DNA of 64,000 nt, from NCBI GenBank assembly GCA_036873135.1, contig JAPTYO010000002.1, positions 22,718,452-22,782,451 of the forward strand, written 5' to 3'. The position numbers and the translations under genes were made by a program. Source of the DNA: Clarkia xantiana subsp. parviflora. Lineage: Eukaryota; Streptophyta; Magnoliopsida; Myrtales; Onagraceae. This document shows, one piece after another, positions 35,639 through 47,255 of the stretch (positions are counted from its first letter, which is position 1; every line of letters starts with the position of its first letter). The notes below the pieces were generated by a model. It was not told the origin of the DNA, did no database searches, and saw only the letters and a list, made by a program, of their open reading frames with translations.

Positions 35639-36467
35639 TGATGGATAAATTTCCAATTCGGGTTCGTATCTACATTTCGGGCCTCGTAAACGTGTCGAAA
35701 ATTACATCTCGGTTTAAAAACATCTCCTAACGGGTCAAAACGGTCCGGAAATGCGTTACGCGCGTCCGGACCGGACCGCCGGATTGCATGTGCAACCCGG
35801 ACGTCCGGGTTGCATGCAAATGCAATCCGGACGTCCGGATTGCGCGGCAACCCGGACCTCGCCGAATCGCCCAATTTTGGCGAGGTCCGGATTGCCTTAC
35901 GGGTATCGCGCCATTACCGTATCCGCGATTACCGTATCCGCGATTACCGTTACGCGTAGAGAAGTCAAGTTCGCACATTACCAACATGGATGACGGTTAC
36001 CGCTGGTTTTCTTGAACCGTCGTCAAACCGCTTTAAAACCGGGTTCGGTCCCAAGGAAGCCTATAAATAGGAGGCCTTGGCCACCCATTTTGACATATTC
36101 TCTCATTTGCCCAACTTTGGTATTTTGAGCTCTGACTTCTCTCTAGAAATTCTCTCTCTAGAAATTACCTTTTTGCCACTATAGTGACTTAAGCATCGGA
36201 GAGGGCTCCGCTAGCACCACCCCCCTCTCCGTGCTAGCATTGGTCCTTCGTGCAGGATCCGACGCTTGAGACACAACCTTGCCGAGTCACAACCTTACCG
36301 AGTCACAACCTTACCGAGTCACAGCCGTACCGACACATAGACCTCATACGGGAGCAAGTCCGAACACTCGTTAGTGGCCCAACCTCCTCCTGACGGAAGG
36401 GTTGCAAAAGCCCGCACAACTACGCGAACAGACGCGTCCCCACGACCTTGTTCACCCGGACGCAACA
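35639..36467 (+). repeat. 5' LTR of gypsy-type element H
   Basis: 829 bp, TGATGGATAAATT ... GGACGCAACA. It is nearly identical to 43158-43913 except for an extra palindromic block around 35785-35915. It contains TATA (CCTATAAATAGGAGG at 36060-36074) and an R region with CTTAAGCATCGGAGAGGGC. Confidence 0.9.
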
Positions 36468-36486
36468 TTGGCGCCGTCTACGTGAC
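36468..36486 (+). promoter_or_regulatory. primer-binding site of element H
   Basis: TTGGCGCCGTCTACGTGAC directly follows the LTR. The TGGCGCCGT core is typical of plant gypsy elements primed by a tRNA other than initiator Met (tRNA-Asp is a common match); the exact tRNA was not determined. Confidence 0.65.
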
Positions 36487-36516
36487 TCGAACAAAAAGCT
36501 ACATTTCCGCAAAATC

Positions 36517-38274
36517 ATGACGAATGATCACAACCCTCCCGAAGAGGTCAAAAACACAAGGAAAAGGCCTGGACGTCCAAAGAAGTCCCCGGCAAACAAA
36601 GGAACAGGAGGCCAAGCTCCAGCTGGGAGCCAGTCGGGATCCTCCCACATCCCAAGAGCTACTTCCATAGCTTCATCTATACCGATTGACAATGTGCCCG
36701 GCGCACAACACAAGGAGCCAAAGTACAAACATCACGCACCTCCACCGGGTTTCGAACCAGAGGTACATGAAGATGAATCCCAAGCAGAAATGCCGCAGGA
36801 CGAACAAAGAACGGGGGCAAACCAGATGCCCACCATTACTCCAGCAATGATGGCGGCACTGGAAGAGTTACTCGCATTCCGCGAGTCTCTAAAGAACCAA
36901 GGATATGCGGCTCAGCTACCGCCGTCCAACCAAGGAGCCTTCCAATACAAAGGTGTCAACCCGTCACCTCCTTTGCCTCCAATCAACGAACAAGTGGAGA
37001 CGATAGGGACAAAGTCTCGAGTCACAAGTCATCAAGACACACTACACCAAAAGGAGGCATCGAAATTGGCAAAGCCGCCCTCAAACAGTCAGCAAGCAAG
37101 AAATTGGAAGCCTCAGCCAAAACGACCTTTTCAAGGAGGTTTCGACAAGCCAAAAGAAGTAGACATCGCTGACTACATTCCTTTGAATGCCCCGCTATCC
37201 GTAATATTGAGAGAGATGAAAGATGCGAACATGTGGAAAAAGCTGAACAATTTCAGGAGAGATACGCTGGGGAAAGACAAAGACAAGTGGTGTGAAAACC
37301 ACGAGGTCTTCGGCCACGAAACAGACAACTGTGTCAGCCTACGTAATCGCATTAACAACTTCGTCCTCAAAGGCAAATTAAAGCAATTCATTGATCAAGG
37401 CGACAGCCCTCCAAAGAAGACTCAGGCAGAGTCATCCAAAATACACAAGGAAGGTCCTTCCACAAGGACAAGCCAAGACAATGCTGACATCTGTCACAAG
37501 GAGGGACGGAAAAAACCTGCTAGTGACGACGACATCCCAATCACGGGATTGACAACAAGAACCTTGAAGGCAATAATTGAAAAAGAGATACACGTCTCCT
37601 GGGAAAAGAGGCAACCGCGACAAAAGAGGTCGTTCCAGTCAAATACCCAAAGGCTCAAAGATACCAATCTCGCCATATGTGTTCCTTTGAACACACCATT
37701 GTCTGTCATTCTGAAAGAAATGAAGGAGACCAAGCTGTGGAAAAAACCCTTTAATTTCCGCAATGGCCCATTGGGAAAAGATAAAAGCAAATGGTGCGAG
37801 AATCACGAAGTATGTGGCCATGAGACAGACAGTTGCGTCAGCTTAAGATTTCGTGTAAACAACTTGATCTTAGAAGGAAAAATGATGAAGTATATCGACC
37901 ATGGCAATAACCATCAAAGGAAGCCTCGTGTGAAGTCTTCAGAAAAAAGCAAGGGAAAAGAAAAGGCGGATGATAATCCACCTATCGCCAAACGCCAGAA
38001 AAACAATGTCACTTATGGAACCAATTGTGACAACTTGTACAATCTTTGGAGTATGAATGCAGAAGAAGCAAATCTCAAACTCCCAGAAAACAAACCTCAC
38101 CGCCCACTTGAGTCAACGACTGCCTTCCTTGACAAAGATGTTGAAGAACAACACAAGCAAAGTAAAACTTGGGGGCATGACATCAACTTTTGTCCATCCC
38201 CAAAAGAGGAGATCGAAGAGCTCAACACGCTAAATGCATTGAGAAACTATGTGGCACGTGGCAGAATCAACTAG
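36517..38274 (+). CDS. element H: Gag-like protein with repeated nucleocapsid module (585 aa)
   Basis: An intact frame from ATG 36517; an earlier in-frame ATG lies inside the LTR and is not favoured. The N-terminus holds a basic KRPGRPKK stretch resembling an AT-hook, then a helical AALEELLAFRESLKN near residue 115. Around residues 215-290 comes the C-terminal module of Tat/Ogre-like gypsy Gags (IPLNAPLSVILREMKD ... KWCENHEVFGHETDNCVSLR). The module is repeated at about 390-470 (VPLNTPLSVILKEMKE ... KWCENHEVCGHETDSC), and a decayed third trace ends the protein (GHDINFCPSPKEEIEEL). The Cys/His pattern is C-x2-H-x3-GH-x3-C. The usual Gag core between N-terminus and module is not recognisable. 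No protease, RT or integrase follows, so the element must use enzymes from elsewhere. It may bind element RNA; this is inference. Confidence 0.75.
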   Translation: MTNDHNPPEEVKNTRKRPGRPKKSPANKGTGGQAPAGSQSGSSHIPRATSIASSIPIDNVPGAQHKEPKYKHHAPPPGFEPEVHEDESQAEMPQDEQRTGANQMPTITPAMMAALEELLAFRESLKNQGYAAQLPPSNQGAFQYKGVNPSPPLPPINEQVETIGTKSRVTSHQDTLHQKEASKLAKPPSNSQQARNWKPQPKRPFQGGFDKPKEVDIADYIPLNAPLSVILREMKDANMWKKLNNFRRDTLGKDKDKWCENHEVFGHETDNCVSLRNRINNFVLKGKLKQFIDQGDSPPKKTQAESSKIHKEGPSTRTSQDNADICHKEGRKKPASDDDIPITGLTTRTLKAIIEKEIHVSWEKRQPRQKRSFQSNTQRLKDTNLAICVPLNTPLSVILKEMKETKLWKKPFNFRNGPLGKDKSKWCENHEVCGHETDSCVSLRFRVNNLILEGKMMKYIDHGNNHQRKPRVKSSEKSKGKEKADDNPPIAKRQKNNVTYGTNCDNLYNLWSMNAEEANLKLPENKPHRPLESTTAFLDKDVEEQHKQSKTWGHDINFCPSPKEEIEELNTLNALRNYVARGRIN

Positions 38275-39780
38275 CCAACAAATCACCTATGGGGACGTCA
38301 AATACATCACCAATCCCTTTATCTTCCTTATCTCCTTTTCGCATATCTATGTTCAATCTTTTAAAGTTTAAGTACAACTCATGCCTATTAGCCTCAGTAA
38401 TTTTCGAAAGAAGTGATCACTAGACGCTTTCTTGTAATCCGTCGTGCGAACTCTAAATATCTAATAAAGGATAAATCTACTTTCGTAGGTACATTATTAT
38501 GATGCATATTACCTTGGAATAACGCCAAGTAACAACTACACACATATTACTCGCGTCAACAACACAAAGTCTCAAGCATTTTATACGCGCAAGACTAAAA
38601 ATCGTGTCGCAATAATAAACAAGGCGGGGGCATTACACAAGGACAAATCATGCACTATTGGAAGATGAAACAGTATAAACAATCAGGAAATAGCGATACA
38701 ACTGCCAAGCGACTTGGGGGGCACCAAGCTGACAAGTGCTAGGCAATTCTACCTAACATATATACATGCCTATCATGATCTACACCTATCGTATCCGCAC
38801 TCAGGGAAGTTTCCTACACAAACAAGGAATCCTTGTATCAGATTCCTTTACTTTAATTATTATATGCATAACTAAAAAGAAAATTTCACGACTTCATACT
38901 TTTGCAAACTTATAAAAATTGCGATTATCTGACAAAAGTAACCCTGCTCGTAGGTACATGCTACACTACGATTACTACTCAGGAATTACGCCAAGTAGTA
39001 ACCTATGCACAAAAATCTACTTCAACAATACAAGCTAAGCATTATATTCAAGGAGGGATTTATGGTATACAACACCAACATATCTGTTATCTACAACAAC
39101 AAGGAGTTTATTTCTCCATTCATAACATAGGCGTCTATCTCTAGAAGATGCCGGCAACACAAAGCCATCAAGCTATGTGTACAACCAACTTATATGCCGC
39201 AATGACAACCTGCAGATTATCTATCAAAACGACGACTATTCAGAGGCGTCAGCTACAAGCAATATCTTGGATTAACACCAAGACCTACTACCAAAATACC
39301 TTGGAATAACGCCAAGGCCTACTATCAAAATAGCATGTTGTGGTATACTCTTTTTTAAAAAAAAGACAAGCCCCATGTTTACTTCTAAAAAATGACATGC
39401 TGTGACATCTCTGGTTAGAGGCAAATCCTCATGTTCATAGCCATTCACTGGATTCATAACAGGATGGGCGTACGGGGCTGATCACCCCTTAAGTGACGGA
39501 AGTTATCTGTTTAGACAACGACCCCACTCTATAGTAAGTGTGTATATCCTGTTTAGGGTTCACTCTTCATGGCGATTGTCCTCTGTTTAGACGACACTCC
39601 CATATTACGAATGCCATCAGGGTTCGTTTTATACGGCAAAAGTCCTCTTGTTAAGATGACAATTCCGTACTACAGATTTTCAAACCGTGTTGCATGGTTC
39701 CTGGACGCAGAAAGCATGCATCACAATTCATATTCTCAAAAAAGTGTTACATGATCCCTGGACGCAGGAATCATGTATCA

Positions 39781-39862
39781 CAAATATTTTTCAAATATTT
39801 TACCAAATATTTTGTCAAATATTTTACCAAATATTTTGTCAAATATTTTATCAAATATTTTA
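39781..39862 (+). repeat. 12-bp AT-rich tandem repeat
   Basis: Six to seven units of CAAATATTTTAC/CAAATATTTTGT. Just upstream (39690-39780) a CCTGGACGCAG-containing segment of about 50 bp is also duplicated. Confidence 0.75.
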
Positions 39863-41824
39863 TGTATCAAACACCTTTCCAAAAAATTTTATCAACACGA
39901 TTTTTGGGTGTATCACATTCAATGTCAAAATATTTTTTCAAATATTTTACCAACAAGCTTTTTAGGATTCACAAAAATGCTTTCTCAAAAACTAAAATGT
40001 TTTCACGTATGCTTCCCCAACGCGGGTTGATACACGCTGGCAGGTGCGCACCCTGTTTAAAACTCATAAAATTTACAAGTCGGGTCTTGTACAACGTCGC
40101 CTTAGAGTGGAACTAAGAGACGGTATAAACTAGTATCTTGCTTAGCCAAGATAACACCTTTCAAACACACTACTTGTTGAGAAATATTGCTATACGCAAA
40201 AATACTTGGCAGGTTGCAACACATATAGCGACAAGCTATTCAGGAAAGAAGGGCAATATGCATAATGCATCATGCAAACAATCAGGAGAACTTCTCAACT
40301 TATCAATCAGAAAGTGGCTATCGGTCACGACTGCAGGGACTATGTCTACGATACTAGTCATCCACATTCAATAAACACAGACTCGGCGGAACAAGCAGAA
40401 GTTGCCACCGTCATCTCCAAACAAAACCTATAGTGCGCAAGTCGCAACATCCTATGCTCTACCCATCTCGCCATGCCTTGGAGTCTAGCCAAGAGGGACG
40501 ATCACAACACTTAACAATGCGCGACGTACAGTCGCAACTACGGACATCATGTTCATCATCTAAGGATATATATCCTATCTTTCAAGTCCAAAGCATATGG
40601 ACAACATAGATAACTCAAGGTATGAAATATTACTAACAAATTATCACATAATTACTATTGAAAACAGGTCCAGGTGACGAAATATCATGCAAGCAAAAGC
40701 ATGAACAAAGAATTATCAACATCAACCCATTCACAAAGGGTTCAACATGCTGGAAGCAGATAGCCCAACAGCAACCAAGAGTCTACATCATCTCTAAGGA
40801 CTTATGGCAAAAAGTCCATAATGTCAGCATCAAATGCAATGTCGTCATCCACATAGAAGACACGACAAGAATGATTATTTCAACATACAACACAACATAG
40901 ATCTTCAACATAAGGGCAACAATCAACAATCAACAAACACTTACCTCAATAGGAGTAACGCTCCTCCTTGGGCCGGTCCCTCGACCGGGGGGCAGAGGAC
41001 ACCACTGCACAACCCTCAACTCTATTTCCTTTATCACAAGAAGGAATTAGCACGGTCATGCTCAGCATAAAGAACTAAGAATCGCTCGAGGAACGTGCCC
41101 CTGCGTCGGATCTTTCGAGAATTATGCTAAAAACAGAAACTGCAAGCCAGCGATAACTTGGGAAATTAACAAGTTCAAAAAAGATACAATGGAACGTCTT
41201 ACTCACAAGCCTTTCACCGCGACCGTACCCGAAGATTCCAGAGTAGCGGGGGCACTTATATGAACATGCCTCTCAACAAATGGATTTCTATACACATCAG
41301 CTATCCACAGAGACAAGCTTTTTCCCATCAAGATGGAGATAGCGGACTCTCTCATGGTAACAACCGTGGGAAGACTAATTTTGACAAGAAGACAGCAAGA
41401 TCTGATATCCTGGAAAATGCTATCAACAATCCAGTCAGTGCGCAAACACGCACCAACACTTATTTAAGCACTTATGCAACGGACGCTCCATGTGAGACAA
41501 CCGCGTACGTACAAGACTTATTAGTCTCCTTGCAACAAGTAACAAGCATCGCGCAAGGGAGGCAGCCTCTTCAACACATTAACCTTGTATGACAACACCG
41601 AGCGCATACACGCAGCATACAAAATTACAATGATGGAATATTTTCTAAGTACTTGACTCAGGATGACAGTCAGCATATTGCAAGCTGTCGGCATACAACC
41701 ACGTGTCAGCATATTATCAGAAGTTGGCATATAACCTGTGTTCGCATCAAGCATACGGATACGGCATACATAGCCAGAGATGGCGAAAAGATTCTAAGTG
41801 CGGGGGCAAATACACACACGTAAT

Positions 41825-42180
41825 GTACGTACATACCTGTCGACAAGGATGCATGTCGACAAGGAGAAAATATTTTCTAAGTGTTTCCATGTACGTACAT
41901 ACATGTCGACAATGATGCATGTCGACAAGGAGAAAATATTTTCTAAGTGTTTCCATGTACGTACATACATGTCGACAAGGATGCATGTCGACAAGGAGAA
42001 AATATTTTCTAAGTGTTTCCATGTACGTACATACATGTCGACAGGGATACATGTCGACAAGGAGAAAATATTTTCTAAGTGTTTCCATGTACGTACATAC
42101 ATGTCGACAAGGATGCATGTCGACAAGGAGAAAATATTTTCTAAGTGTTTCCATGTACGCACATACATATCGACAAAGAT
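41825..42180 (+). repeat. 66-bp tandem repeat, five full copies
   Basis: Unit starts at 41825, 41891, 41957, 42023 and 42089, plus a partial copy from 42155. Each unit holds GTACGTACATACATGTCGAC, GCATGTCGACAAGG and AAATATTTTCTAAGTGTTTC. The period is divisible by three, so it stays open in several frames on both strands; these frames are not regarded as genes. The AAATATTTTCTAAGT motif also occurs singly at 42285 and in the related element E (54645). Confidence 0.9.
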
Positions 42181-42359
42181 GGATTGCATACAACAAGTAG
42201 CTATGCCCCCTAAGCACACCTACGACGCTCATCGACAAAGCTCATACGACGACATCTATGGTAACAAGCATTAGATATCGTTTAAATATTTTCTAAGTGT
42301 TTTAGCATACTTGCAGGCAATAACCAACAGTCTATACCTGACGCTCATCCATTAACGCC

Positions 42360-42490
42360 AACGCGCATATCAAAAGTCAACACGCGTATCAAAAGTCAAC
42401 GCGCGTATCAAAAGTCAACGCGCATATCAAAAGTCAACGCGCGTATCAAAAGTCAACGCGCGTATCAAAAGTCAACGCACATAGCAAAGT
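42360..42490 (+). repeat. 19-bp tandem repeat, six full copies plus remnant
   Basis: Units AACGCGCRTATCAAAAGTC at 42360, 42379, 42398, 42417, 42436 and 42455, with a decayed seventh. The sixth base pair of variation alternates between CGCGTA and CGCATA. Confidence 0.9.
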
Positions 42491-43157
42491 TGGTACGTGC
42501 GGTAAAAGAGGATCAACATCTCAAGAAGTTATCATGCAAGCAATGCAACTAATATGATGAACCACAAAGAGCAAATACGACAACGCTTAAGGAAATATTT
42601 CTTTAAGCAACAAGCGACTACTTCCAAGAGACTCCTCGATGATAAGGATCAAAGGAGTAATACATCTACAAATACTTACGGTATACTCCGCCTTCCTCTA
42701 AGTATTTATCTCTACATACATGATTACTTTGACATTGCACGTATCAAACTTGTCATCATACGCGTATGTCTCCATATCGCATGATTCATGGTTCGGTAAT
42801 CACTTAGTCATTTTAGAAACGTACGATTTCTATTTCTTGCATTGCGTAATTACAATCTTGCCATGACTATTACTTATGTATGCATGTGGATAGAGACATG
42901 TTCGCATAGCGTATTCCCGATTGCTCATGTCTCCGACGATAATCATACTTGCGCATATACATTTCCTATTGCACTAACCATGATGATAGGAAACAAAGTC
43001 ATTCGGTCGGAAAATCAAACGACGGACGAAATCAAGATGCTTGCGTCCGACCAACGATCAAAACAGAAAGGTTAGCGTCAAACTCAAATTGGACAAATAT
43101 CCTAACTTAAAATAGAGTCAAGAAAGGTTCTAAACCGTTACTTGACTCGGGGGCAAG

Positions 43158-43913
43158 TGATGGATAAATGTCCAATTCGGGTTCGTATCTACATTTCGGG
43201 CCTCGTAAACGTGTCGAAAATTACATCTCGGTTTAAAAACATCTCCTAACGGGTCAAAATGGTCCGGAAATGCGTTACGCGCGTCCGGACCGGACCTCCG
43301 GGTTGCAGCAACCCGGACATCCGGGTTGCAGCAACCCGGACGTCCGGATTGCGATTACCGTATCCGCGATTACCGTATCCGCGATTACCGTTACGCGTAG
43401 AGAAGTCAAGTTCGCACATTACCAACATGGATGACGGTTACCGCTTGTTTTCTTGAACCGTCGTCAAACCGCTTTAAAACCGGGTTCGGTCCCAAGGAAG
43501 CCTATAAATAGGAGGCCTTGGCCACCCATTTTGACACATTCTCTCATTTGCCCAACTTTGGTATTTTGAGCTCTGACTTCTCTCTAGAAATTCTCTCTCT
43601 CTAGAAATTACCTTTTTGCCACTATAGTGACTTAAGCATCGGAGAGGGCTCCGCTTGCACCACCCCCCCCCTCTCCGTGCTAGCATTGGTCCTTCGTGCA
43701 GGATCCGACGCTTGAGACACAAACTTGCCGAGTCACAACCTTGCCGAGTCACAACCTTACCGAGTCACAGCCGTACCGACACATAGACCTCATACGGGAG
43801 CAAGTCCGAACACTCGTCAGTGGCCCAACCTCCTCCTGACGGAAGGGTTGCAAAAGCCCGCACAACTACGCGAACAGACGCGTCCCCACGACCTTGTTCA
43901 CCCGGACGCAACA
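43158..43913 (+). repeat. 3' LTR of element H
   Basis: 756 bp, TGATGGATAAATG ... GGACGCAACA. It is followed by the second ACCAC target copy (43914-43918). The first 140 bp differ from the 5' LTR at only two positions, so the insertion is young. Confidence 0.9.
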
Positions 43914-44195
43914 ACCACCAAGGGTGTGCCAATTTGCCTTCGAGCAAACACTCCGGAGATCCGTCCCCTTGCCAAGAATCGATCTAAGGCTTTGCTGTGG
44001 AGAATATACTACATAGGGCTTCCTTAACAAGAACCTCTACGGGTGCCGACCGGAGGATCGTGAACTCCCTGCTACAAGGATCTTGGGACTACAGATTACA
44101 TTTAAGGTATGTGCGAATCTTCCGCTGCGTAATTTCGATTACTAGCATGTACCATGGTTTTAGTATCCGTAGTGATTACTCCCCGTAATCTAACA
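43914..44195 (+). repeat. 5' LTR of copia copy D, right part
   Basis: Continues the family LTR exactly where element H interrupted it (ACCAAGGGTGTGCC, as in copy A near 5905) and ends GTAATCTAACA. The restored LTR would be about 605 bp. Confidence 0.85.
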
Positions 44196-44922
44196 GTGAT
44201 ATCAGAGGCTGTGTTAGTAGTTCATGATTTTGATAAATTGGTGTTCTTGAAATTTAACATTTGGACCGAAATTTTTAAATGAAAAAGTTTCAAAATTTTG
44301 AATTTTTGGTTTATAGAAGGTCCGAAATTTTCATGATGTTCTTAGGAAATTTGATGTTCACGATCTTCAAGAAAATGATGATATTTATCAAAATCAAACA
44401 TTGGATTGTAGATCTTATTAAAATTTGATCTTGAAATTTGACCACTTGTTCCCAATTATGTGTTTGTGCCGAAAATTCTAGTAAATTTACAAGGTAAATT
44501 TTTTTTTAATTTCTTGGTCACCAAGTAAAGAATTTTGGCCACATGTATAAAATAATATTGTTTACCATATTTTAATTTTTAATCTAGGTAACAATATATC
44601 TACAATTGGGAACATTAGGATAGATTCACATTAATATATAGAAATATATATAACTATCAATATATCAAAATATTTAATAGGGTTAAATATATTATTGATA
44701 GATTTTAGTTACGTAAAAGATTGATAAAATATATTGTTGATATATGTTTCCTTATTTAAGATATTGACAATAAATATAATATATATTTATATATAGTGGC
44801 CGATTTTTACATATATATATATATATATATACTGTTGATTGATTTAATCTTAGAGATAGAATCTTGGCAACAAATATATATATGTTTATATTTAGGCCGA
44901 AATATATATATATATATGTATT
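44196..44922 (+). other. copy D: primer-binding site and AT-rich leader, left part
   Basis: TGATATCAGAGGCTG at 44197 is a mutated TGGTATCAGAGCC primer-binding site. The following AT-rich DNA matches the inverted leader of copy B. It is interrupted at 44922 by copia element I and resumes at 50756. Confidence 0.75.
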
Positions 44923-45106
44923 TGTTATGAATATATTTAGTGGATGTTCAATATTACGTGTATATACCATCTTCCTTGTTTAGACTTTCCTAGTATTAAA
45001 TTTACTTCCTCCACAAGTATATGTAATCCCTATATAAGGGCTCCTTATGTGTGATAATAAGACATCCTCAAGTTCCCTCTTCTATTACATCTCTACTTCC
45101 GTAACA
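44923..45106 (+). repeat. 5' LTR of copia element I
   Basis: 184 bp, TGTTATGAATATA ... CTTCCGTAACA, with TATA (CCCTATATAAGGGC at about 45027-45040). It is followed by CGTTATCAGCACGA, the putative primer-binding site. Target 5-mer GTATT at 44918-44922. Confidence 0.9.
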
Positions 45107-46147
45107 CGTTATCAGCACGAATAGCTCAATTTTTTTTTCCAACCCTTATCGTAATATTATACGAAAGTATACAGACCGCCACCATGATATAAATTTCTCA
45201 CGACAAAAGCTCGAACAACAACGGTGGAAGTGGGATAGTGGCACAAACTAATCTTTTGAGAATCCATCAACCGATTTATCAGAACCACCAACGATTCCTT
45301 GGAGTTTGAATCGATCTGATTGTGTTGCATTGAAAGGGAGATTATTACTTCTTTATTTACTTACGTATTTTGACTATTTAATAATTCATATTCTAATTAT
45401 TATAATTATTGTGTGTCAGGAATTTAATGTTTAGTTGAATATGTACGAGTTAAGAAAGGATTCGAGATCGATGTGTTGACACAACAGACTACTTAAACAA
45501 AACTCCGACGAAGCAAGTCGTATTCAATCTTACAGTACATGACAGATGACACACATAATTGATCGAGGTATGATTCTGACTCCACAAGTTAGCAAAGAAA
45601 ACTAACTCGGATTTGGTTAAGTTTAGTTAAACTGTTATTCACATCTTGATATGAATCGTTGAAAAAGTAAAATCAGTTCATAGATGATTCGTTATGGAAA
45701 TCGCTTAGACTAGTTTGTCAATATAATCAAGGTTAAATTTGAATACTTGTTGCCTATTTATATGATAATAATAATTGAAAGCCACTATGAAATTGCTTAT
45801 GGAATAATTATTCTAATCTGTAATGACAAACTATTATTTTCGGTGATAAATCTCTATTTTCTTTACTGACTATGAAAAGTCTTATTTTCTATAGTTATAG
45901 TTTATGTACAACTGCTAGCTAGTAACAAGTTCTGGTTATGTTGTTTATATGAATTGGTTAAATATCTTATATGATAATTTTTTTTTACGAATAAATTGCT
46001 GAATAAATAACTTATGTCGAAAATAAAGGATGTTAATACACGATATCACGTCGGTATTTTTTTTTATTTTGGTAGTATTTATATATTAAATACACATAAA
46101 TGTGAAAAATTATTTCATACATAAAGTTATATGTATTGATATTGCTC

Positions 46148-47255
46148 CACTCCCTGAAGCGAGTGTAGAGGCAAATATTACGCTCCCTGAAGTAAGCGTC
46201 ATAAGTTATGATTATAACGAGGATATACTCCACTCCCTGAAGCGAGTGTTGTAGATTATGATTATAGAAATGAAAGCATCCACTCCCTGAAGTGAGTGAT
46301 ACAATTTATAATGACCTTTTAAGAGTATAAATACAAATATGTTATAATCATCATGGTCATAGAAACAGTTGATTTTGATTTTGAAATAGATAAAAATTTT
46401 AGCATCGTCATGATATCGATAAAGAAAGATGATGCATCTTACAAATAAATGCAAAATCCAATTGATTTGGAAGAATGATAATTTTGAGAAGCGCGATGAC
46501 GGTAACAAAAATTTAATTACATGATGAAGCGAGAAATTTATTCATATGAAGTGCGATGACACTAGGCAAAGATTAGCCTCAAATGAAAAAAAAAAGAAAA
46601 AAGTCATTGCATATATTATTATTAAATATGGGATATTACGATTAAGAAAAATGCATTCTTTATAAATGACGGATCCTGAAGATCCGATATTACTATCTTG
46701 AAGATCAATAATTATGAATTTATAGTTCCCTTAATTTTTATATTTATATTTACATTTCTTGCACTTTATTTACATATACTGTTATTTTTTTTTTTATTGC
46801 ATTACCTTTACATTTATATTTTTATTTCTTGCACTGCATTATATTTATTATATACATATATTATTACGTTTATTGCATTTTATTATAAAATGATCCAGAA
46901 GATCATGAGTTATTCAAAAGCTCAAAAACTGATAATTTTAGGATCCGGAAGATCCTAAAATGTATGAAAAAATAGGATCTGAAACATTGTATTTGTGAAT
47001 TAAAGATCGTCTTGTATAAGAATGAATCATGTATATCATGAATTATTATAAATAAGTGATCATGAAGATCCTAAGAGATCATGAGTCTTGAATAAATGAT
47101 CATGAAGATCCTAGAAGAAATATGTCTCTTGCAGATAATGAAAAAAATTCAGGTAAACCAGAAGTTTACCACCAATATTGGCATGATTTATTATATATTC
47201 GGTAAACCAGAAGTTTACTGATTCATCTAGAGGTAAACCCGAAGTTTTACCCATA
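46148..47255 (+). repeat. series of short palindromes with central CNNGAAG
   Basis: At least ten imperfect palindromes share the same centre: CACTCCCTGAAGCGAGTG (46148, 46231; variant 46281), GGATCCTGAAGATCC (46671), GATCCAGAAGATC (46892), AGGATCCGGAAGATCCT (46940), GGTAAACCAGAAGTTTACC (47152; variants 47201 and 47232). Confidence 0.8.

Larger units (their letters stand above)
38275..43157 (+). other. element H: long noncoding internal region
   Basis: 4.9 kb between gag and the 3' LTR without any pol motif on either strand. It contains three tandem arrays (listed separately) and ends with the purine-rich CTTGACTCGGGGGCAAG polypurine tract at 43141-43157. The layout is that of a TR-GAG or LARD-type non-autonomous retrotransposon. 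Confidence 0.75.

Noticed and set aside
41747..42274. Long overlapping open frames on both strands (about 140-163 codons)
   Set aside because: They are produced by the 66-bp tandem repeat, whose length is a multiple of three. No domain, no start context, and open in several frames at once.
41825..42490. Regular arrays that look like a CRISPR
   Set aside because: Direct head-to-tail tandem units without unique spacers, in a plant retrotransposon; no cas genes.
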